From the NCBI RefSeq assembly GCF_005938125.1, contig NZ_VCQN01000001.1, positions 1,240,001 through 1,304,000 on the forward strand: a DNA stretch of 64,000 bases, in the 5' to 3' direction. Made by a program: the position numbers and the translations under genes. The notes beneath the pieces are model-generated. The model was not told where the DNA came from, did no database searches, and was given only the letters and a program-made list of their open reading frames with translations. This document shows, piece after piece, positions 59,121-64,000 of this stretch; position 1 is the first letter of the stretch; the number at the start of each line of letters is the position of its first letter. The DNA comes from Bacillus sp. BHET2 (lineage in GTDB: Bacteria > Bacillota > Bacilli > Bacillales > Bacillaceae_B).

Positions 59121-60126
59121 TGATATCGTCTCCTCCACCACGGGCAATGATGATTTCACCTGAATCCTCTAATCTTCTTATTACAGCAACTATCCGTGAC
59201 TGCGCTTCTTCCACATCCCGTAATCGAACCGGCCCCATGAATTCCATTTCTTCTTTAAGGGTCTCAACCATTCGATTAGACATATTTCTAAATACCACTT
59301 CTTTCACTTCATCACTTGATACTTTAAGCGACAACAGCAGATCTTCATTTTCACAATCTCTGATAACCCGTTGAATGGAACGTCCATCGAGGGTGACAAT
59401 GTCTTCAAATACAAACATTCTCTTCTTGATTTCTTCTGCCAGTTCTGGATCTTGAATTTCAAGAGCATCGAGAATTGTCTTCTCTGTTGAACGATCAACC
59501 CCGTTCAACACTTCCACAACAGCCTCCACACCGCCAGTTTGTGTGTAGTCCTGTGTAACAGTCGCAGAGAGCTTTCTTTCTAATATGGCTTCTACCTCAC
59601 TGATCACTTCTGGGGATGTACCGTCCATTATCGCAATCCGCCTTGCAATATCCGCTTGAACTTCTTGAGGAAGCTCTGAAAGGATTTGACCTGCTTGTTG
59701 TGGGTCAAGGTAAGATAAGATTAACGCAATCGTTTGTGGATGTTCGTTTTGAATAAAGTTAAGAATTTGCGCAGCGTCTGCTCTTCTTGCAAAATCAAAG
59801 GGCTTGACCTGTAAGGATGAGGTCAATCGATTGATGATAGCCGAAGCTTGTTCTGAGCCTAGAGCCTTTTCCAAAACGGTTTTCGCATAGCCGATTCCCC
59901 CTTGGGAAATATAATCCTGGGCGATCGCAATATTGTGAAACTCCTCGAGGATTCCTTCTTTGGCTTCCGTTTCTACCTTTTTCACTCCAGAAATCTCTAA
60001 TGTTAACTTCTCGATATCTTCTTCCGACAAATGCTTGTACACTGATGCTGATACATCAGGACCAAGAGAGATCAGGAGGATGGCTGCCTTTTGTTTACCT
60101 GTTAACTCTCTCTCTCTTCTAACCAT
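59113..60126 (-). CDS. fliG: Flagellar motor switch protein FliG
   Basis: Rotor protein that meets the stator. 337 residues of armadillo-like helices. 'LTGKQKAAILLISLG' starts the FliF-binding domain, EHPQ in 'QNEHPQTIALILSYLD' (about 123-138) lies in the middle domain, and 'VRLRDVEEAQSRIVAVIRRL' in the C-terminal torque domain carries the charged residues. ATG after TTAGGAGG. Between fliF and fliH. Confidence 0.98.
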   Translation of the reverse strand: MVRRERELTGKQKAAILLISLGPDVSASVYKHLSEEDIEKLTLEISGVKKVETEAKEGILEEFHNIAIAQDYISQGGIGYAKTVLEKALGSEQASAIINRLTSSLQVKPFDFARRADAAQILNFIQNEHPQTIALILSYLDPQQAGQILSELPQEVQADIARRIAIMDGTSPEVISEVEAILERKLSATVTQDYTQTGGVEAVVEVLNGVDRSTEKTILDALEIQDPELAEEIKKRMFVFEDIVTLDGRSIQRVIRDCENEDLLLSLKVSSDEVKEVVFRNMSNRMVETLKEEMEFMGPVRLRDVEEAQSRIVAVIRRLEDSGEIIIARGGGDDIIV

Positions 60127-60139
60127 AAACTCATTCCTC

Positions 60140-61735
60140 CTAATCCTCTGTTAACCATGTACGTAATAACTTTGCAAATTCTTCTGGTTTGTCCTTAGCC
60201 ATTCTTTCAAGCTGCTTCTTGCGTATCGATCCTTCTGTTTCTTCTTTCGGTTCGATTTCCGGGATCTCTGTCGGTTTCGTTTCTTCTACTTCGAATTCTT
60301 CTAGCTTCTCTTTCTTTCTTGAACGTAATAGGAAAAATACCAATAGGAGAATAACTACTAGCAGGATTCCTCCTACAACGTATGTCCACCAAGGTAGGAA
60401 TGGCTTCTGTTCAGATGTAATATCCACCTTTCCATTAAATGGTTGAACGGATACCACGACCTTATCTTGAATCGCTTCTTCAGTTAACTCAGGATTTGCG
60501 TCTTTATCAATGGACGTACGCACAATGGTAGACAATACTTGACGTATATCATCTACTCTATCCTGTGGCAGTGAATTTACTTCATCAGGATTCGGAGGCT
60601 CAACCATAACCTGTATACCGAGATCCCTTATTTTATAGGGGCTTTCAACAATTTCTTTATGAATGCGATTAACCTCACTGTTGATTGTTTCTTCCATACG
60701 TTCATAATCACCGTTCGATTCTGAACTAGATCCGTATGTCACTCCACTATTTGTCGGTTCATTCGCATCGCCCGCTCCAGCTGTTCCTCCAGGATTTGCA
60801 CCCTCACCTGAGAATGTTTCAGTTATTCTTTGAGCACTGACAGCGATTCCCTCAATATTTTCTTCATCAACAGGGGTTACGATGTTTTCTTCTCTGTTTT
60901 CTTGGGTAAAGTCAATATCGGTAGTGACCGATACAACCACCTTATTGAAACCGATTAACGTTCCAAGCATATTCTGAACTTGGCGTTGAATATCACGCTC
61001 AACTTCTTTCTTGATATTCATTTGACCGGCGAAATTACTGCCGCCCATTGAATTATTTTGAGATTCTAAGTCGAAATACTCAAAAAATTGATTCATTATG
61101 ACGATATTGTCAGTAGGTAGATCCGGTACACTTTTGGATACAAGATGATAAAGTGATTTTATCTGCTTTTGATCAATGCTGAAGCCAGGATTCGTATTTA
61201 AGACGATGGAAGCTGATGCTTTTTGCACCTCATCATTTAAAAATACCTGCTTCTCAGGTAGATTGATCATGACTTTAGCATCCTGGATTCCTTCTATCCC
61301 TTTTATCAACTGAGCTAGCTCCGTTTGCATGGCGTCTAGTTTCATAACGTTGAACTCATTGTCTGTCATACCAAATCCAGCATTTTGACTAAAAAATGTA
61401 TAATCGATACTTCCAGAATTAGGGATACCCTCCGCTGCCAATTCCACCTTTAATGTATCCACCTGTTCATTAGGAACCATGATGGTCGAGCCACCTTCTG
61501 ATATTTCAGAAGGAATTCCTCTCCCATCTAGATTCTCCTTAATAGTCCCCGTCTCTGAAGGTGATAAATTACTATATAAGGGAACGAGGGTCGTTCTTGT
61601 TGCAAAGAAACTCACAACACTAATCAGAATGACCGAAATGAGGAAAATGGCTCCCATACTTATTTTTTGTTTTTTCGTTTTACTTGCCCAAAAAGACTTT
61701 ACCTGTTCTGTGAATTTCTTAAACGATTCATTCAT
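60140..61735 (-). CDS. fliF: Flagellar MS-ring protein FliF
   Basis: Base ring of the basal body, 531 residues. Two membrane helices (about 26-46 and 445-467) flank the external ring-building domains. A Gly/Ser/Asn-rich loop lies at about 310-345. The cytoplasmic C-tail ('PEEFAKLLRTWLTED') binds FliG. ATG after GGAGG. Between fliE and fliG. Confidence 0.97.
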   Translation of the reverse strand: MNESFKKFTEQVKSFWASKTKKQKISMGAIFLISVILISVVSFFATRTTLVPLYSNLSPSETGTIKENLDGRGIPSEISEGGSTIMVPNEQVDTLKVELAAEGIPNSGSIDYTFFSQNAGFGMTDNEFNVMKLDAMQTELAQLIKGIEGIQDAKVMINLPEKQVFLNDEVQKASASIVLNTNPGFSIDQKQIKSLYHLVSKSVPDLPTDNIVIMNQFFEYFDLESQNNSMGGSNFAGQMNIKKEVERDIQRQVQNMLGTLIGFNKVVVSVTTDIDFTQENREENIVTPVDEENIEGIAVSAQRITETFSGEGANPGGTAGAGDANEPTNSGVTYGSSSESNGDYERMEETINSEVNRIHKEIVESPYKIRDLGIQVMVEPPNPDEVNSLPQDRVDDIRQVLSTIVRTSIDKDANPELTEEAIQDKVVVSVQPFNGKVDITSEQKPFLPWWTYVVGGILLVVILLLVFFLLRSRKKEKLEEFEVEETKPTEIPEIEPKEETEGSIRKKQLERMAKDKPEEFAKLLRTWLTED

Positions 61736-61768
61736 TACAATCCTCCGGTACTTGACTGCATGAGTCTA

Positions 61769-62074
61769 CTACATTGGCATTCTCATTATTTCTTGATAGG
61801 CTTCCACTACTTTGTTGCGAACTTCCATAGTTGTTTGTAGAGTGATGCTTGCCTTCTGTGATGCAATCATCACTTGATGAAGATCGACATTATCTCCTCG
61901 CACTAACTTCTCGGTCAATTGATCGGATTGAACCTGCGTCTTATTGACCTCATCTATGGATTTTTTTAATAATTGACTAAAATCCTCTGTGGACTCTGAT
62001 GGAGAAATATTTCTTTTTGCTATTGACGGACTAATAGATGCTGGATTGATCGAACTGATATTATATAATGCCAT
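61769..62074 (-). CDS. fliE: Flagellar hook-basal body protein FliE
   Basis: Joins the MS ring to the rod. 101 residues with a polar N-terminus and conserved C-terminal helix 'SITLQTTMEVRNKVVEAYQE' (about 76-95). ATG after GCGAGGT. Between flgC and fliF. Confidence 0.95.
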   Translation of the reverse strand: MALYNISSINPASISPSIAKRNISPSESTEDFSQLLKKSIDEVNKTQVQSDQLTEKLVRGDNVDLHQVMIASQKASITLQTTMEVRNKVVEAYQEIMRMPM

Positions 62075-62091
62075 CGAACTATTACCTCGCT

Positions 62092-62553
62092 TTATTTACC
62101 GATTTCTAATGACTTCATCAACATCGCCTTGTTTGCATTAAACACCGTTACATTTGCTTCATAGGAACGTGTAGCAGAAATGAGATCGACCATTTCCCGT
62201 AATGGATCGACATTAGGTAACTGAACATATCCATCCCCATTTGCATCTGGGTGCTCAGGGTCATAGACCATCTTGAAAGGTGTTTCTTCGTCGTCTATTA
62301 TTTTAGACACTTTTACTCCACTACCTATCGCGTCATTGTCTCTTGTATTTATCGCTTTGTTTAAAAAAGAAGAAAATGGATTTTCCTTCGGTGCCATTAC
62401 AACGGACTTTCGTTTATAAGGCTGCCACTCCCCGTCCACCATTTTCCCTCTTGTGGTATCTACGTTCGCCATGTTGGATGAAATGACATCCATTCTTAAA
62501 CGTTGGGCGGTAAGAGCAGAAGAGGTAGTATTCATTCCTGTAAATAAACTCAT
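62092..62553 (-). CDS. flgC: Flagellar proximal rod protein FlgC
   Basis: Rod subunit, 153 residues. N-terminal rod motif 'ALTAQRLRMDVISSNMANVD' (about 13-32), 'YDPEHPDANGDGYVQLPNVD' (key residues DPxHPxA) and C-terminal 'RSYEANVTVFNANKAMLMKS'. ATG after GGGGAGG, two bases after flgB. Confidence 0.97.
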   Translation of the reverse strand: MSLFTGMNTTSSALTAQRLRMDVISSNMANVDTTRGKMVDGEWQPYKRKSVVMAPKENPFSSFLNKAINTRDNDAIGSGVKVSKIIDDEETPFKMVYDPEHPDANGDGYVQLPNVDPLREMVDLISATRSYEANVTVFNANKAMLMKSLEIGK

Positions 62554-62555
62554 AT

Positions 62556-62945
62556 TTACTTACCTCCCCTTACAACTGATTGAAGACTATTAAACTTTCC
62601 ATTTAAGCGGTCCGTCAAGGCATTAAAGTAAATTTGGTTTGTTGCCATCTCTGACATTTCTTGATCCAAGTCCACTCCGTTTCCATTGTGATTATATTGG
62701 TAGGCTGCTTTTGTCTTAACAGCAGGATGTTGACTATCTGATTGAAAACTAAGATGACGTTGATTGGTCCGTTTCGCATCTAGTTGATGTATGGTTTGAT
62801 TAAAAACCGTCTTGAATCCCACTTCTTTAGCTTTATAATTCGGCGTATCGACATTTGCTATATTCTGGGAAATGACCTTCTGATTTAAAGAGGCGTAATT
62901 CAACCCTCTTTCCAGAGTAGTGAAAGTATTGGAAAAAAGTTTCAC
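62556..62945 (-). CDS. flgB: Flagellar proximal rod protein FlgB
   Basis: First gene of the fla/che operon. 129 residues from a GTG start six bases after GAGGTG, the same length as B. subtilis FlgB. The in-frame ATG ten codons upstream has no ribosome site and would use part of the leader. Rod motif 'NQKVISQNIANVDTPNYKAK' (about 20-39) and C-terminal 'ATNQIYFNALTDRLNGKFN'. Followed closely by flgC. Confidence 0.96.
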   Translation of the reverse strand: MKLFSNTFTTLERGLNYASLNQKVISQNIANVDTPNYKAKEVGFKTVFNQTIHQLDAKRTNQRHLSFQSDSQHPAVKTKAAYQYNHNGNGVDLDQEMSEMATNQIYFNALTDRLNGKFNSLQSVVRGGK

Positions 62946-63377
62946 TCCAGGCACCTCTATCCTTTTTTTTGACATGTTTCAACTATTTTTGACATATTTA
63001 GTATACAACAGTATTTATTGTAATGTTTAGCAAGAATAGTGTCTATGAATATTAGGTAAATTTTTGAGAAAGAGAGAGATATTAGACGGATTTGTGACTT
63101 TTAATCCATATTTAATACTAATATTTCCATGTATATTTTTTCTAATAAATGCTTATTTTTCTATATTTGTTACATTAATATTACAAAAGTTTGAATGCAC
63201 CTAAGAAGAAGACGTTTTTTTCACGTCTGGTTCTCAATTCTTTTTTCTCTGAATAACATCCATCGTCCATTTTCACATGAAAATACACCCATAAAAAGGT
63301 GAATCGCTTGAATATTCAATTATCCCCCAGTTTCAGCTGGTAGTTGTCGAAAAAGGTCGTAACATTGTTGTAACTTT

Positions 63378-63405
63378 ATTGTACTATTCATAGAATAGAT
63401 GACAA
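63378..63405 (-). promoter_or_regulatory. Candidate sigma-A promoter of the fla/che operon
   Basis: Minus strand: TTGTCA (63400-63405), 16-base spacer, TACAAT (63378-63383). The spacer contains a perfect inverted repeat CTATTC-ATA-GAATAG (63384-63398), which could bind a regulator. The leader to flgB is long, about 430 bases. The roughly 710-base gap between codY and flgB holds this promoter, a sigma-D candidate, the codY terminator and AT-rich sequence, including an AGACGT/ACGTCT hairpin near 63210-63228. No gene was seen in it. Confidence 0.6.
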
Positions 63406-63419
63406 TACCTTAAGATAGA

Positions 63420-63447
63420 TTATCGGTAGTTCATTCGGCTTATTTTA
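63420..63447 (-). promoter_or_regulatory. Candidate sigma-D promoter of the fla/che operon
   Basis: Minus strand: TAAA (63444-63447), 16 bases, then ACCGATAA (63420-63427), one base off GCCGATAA. It lies just upstream of the sigma-A candidate, like the PD-3/PA pair before flgB in B. subtilis. Confidence 0.5.
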
Positions 63448-63614
63448 GCTAAACAATCAGATATTTTCGTTAATTAATAACAAGAAGCAAACAATTGCAA
63501 TACTTCATTAAAAAATCCACCAATCTCCCTAACTCACGTACAGAAGGTTAAATGGATTACACCATAAATGACTTAGACAGAAGCTTCACCTATTATCCAT
63601 TGTTCACACACAAA

Positions 63615-63649
63615 AAAAAGCTGTTTCCCGATGAAGGAAACAGCTTTTT
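63615..63649 (-). terminator. Terminator after codY
   Basis: Perfect 14-bp stem AAAAAGCTGTTTCC/GGAAACAGCTTTTT with a 7-base loop, seven bases past the codY stop. A and T runs on both sides make it potentially bidirectional. Confidence 0.92.
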
Positions 63650-63656
63650 AATTTCA

Positions 63657-64000
63657 TTAGTTTGTTCGAAGTTTATCTAATTCAACTAAGAATTTGTTAT
63701 TCAACACTTTAATGTAAGTACCCTTCATCCCTAATGAACGGGATTCAATAACGCCGGCACTTTCCAGTTTACGAAGGGCATTTACGATTACAGAGCGGGT
63801 AATCCCGACTCTATCGGCAATTTTAGAAGCGACTAAAAGTCCTTCATTCCCGTCCAATTCTTCAAAGATGTGCTCAATCGCTTCAAGCTCACTGTAAGAT
63901 AACGAACTAATCGCCATTTGAACGACAGCTTTGCTTCTCGCTTCAACTTCGATTTCTTCAGCTTTTTCACGAAGAATTTCCATTCCAACTACAGTTGCTC
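63657..64000 (-). CDS. codY: CodY, GTP- and isoleucine-sensing transcriptional repressor (C-terminal part)
   Basis: The last 114 residues are in the window; the N-terminal effector-binding GAF domain lies beyond the right edge. The visible part starts '[17 protein letters not shown]', continues with the linker '[20 protein letters not shown]' and the winged helix-turn-helix '[20 protein letters not shown]' (DNA recognition), then '[20 protein letters not shown]'. CodY represses stationary-phase genes, including fla/che in B. subtilis. Its position upstream of flgB is standard. A strong terminator follows. Confidence 0.97.
   Translation of the reverse strand, partial: ATVVGMEILREKAEEIEVEARSKAVVQMAISSLSYSELEAIEHIFEELDGNEGLLVASKIADRVGITRSVIVNALRKLESAGVIESRSLGMKGTYIKVLNNKFLVELDKLRTN

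Noticed and set aside
63455-63480. Possible CodY box upstream of the fla/che promoter
   Set aside because: The best TATTTTCGTTAATT-like stretch differs from the AATTTTCWGAAAATT consensus at about six positions.

Overview
This window is a continuous piece of a Bacillaceae chromosome. Apparently every real gene lies on the minus strand, so transcription runs from base 64000 towards base 1. Gene content, order and protein lengths match the codY - fla/che - rpsB/tsf - polC - nusA/infB - pnp - dap - rnjB - tepA segment of Bacillus subtilis and its relatives. Several details differ from B. subtilis: a roughly 410-residue FlgE, an extra small flagellar-operon gene between flgD and flgE, and a tandem intergenic repeat. 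They suggest another genus or clade of Bacillus sensu lato. Sporulation genes (dpaA/dpaB, ymxH) indicate an endospore former. No tRNA, rRNA, insertion sequence, prophage or CRISPR array was recognised.

Layout in the direction of transcription. The 3' part of codY ends in a strong terminator. A gap of about 700 bp then carries candidate sigma-D and sigma-A promoters for the fla/che operon (about 63.0 to 35.3 kb). That operon encodes rod proteins (FlgB, FlgC, FliE), the MS ring (FliF), the switch (FliG, FliM, FliY), the export ATPase and gate (FliH, FliI, FliJ, FliZ/O, FliP, FliQ, FliR, FlhB, FlhA), hook proteins and their helpers (YlxF, FliK, FlgD, a TIGR02530-like protein, FlgE, SwrD, FliL) and the assembly-site regulators FlhF and FlhG. 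It continues with chemotaxis (CheY, CheB, CheA, CheW, CheC, CheD), then sigma-D and SwrB. Most genes overlap or nearly touch, which implies translational coupling.

From 35.2 to 21.4 kb lies a housekeeping block: rpsB, tsf, pyrH and frr for translation and UMP kinase, uppS, cdsA and dxr for lipid and isoprenoid precursors, rasP for intramembrane proteolysis, then proS and polC. From 21.2 to 11.2 kb is the nusA-infB operon (rimP, nusA, rnpM/ylxR, ylxQ, infB, ylxP, rbfA, truB, ribF), followed by rpsO and pnpA. Candidate promoters are visible before rpsB, rimP, rpsO and pnpA. rpsO has an S15-type autoregulatory leader.

The left end holds ylxY, mlpA, ymxH, the dipicolinate synthase pair dpaA-dpaB with a sigma-K-like promoter, the lysine/diaminopimelate genes asd-dapG-dapA, rnjB (RNase J2) with its own promoter, and the 5' part of tepA. 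Diaminopimelate enzymes next to dipicolinate synthase make pathway sense, because dipicolinate branches from the same pathway.

Many start codons are GTG or TTG. For over twenty genes a downstream start with better Shine-Dalgarno spacing was chosen over the longest open frame. The most unusual non-coding structure is a tandem pair of about 125-bp hairpin-forming repeats between pnpA and ylxY. No wholly new multi-gene system was found: the window is a conserved core region, and the open questions are mostly regulatory.
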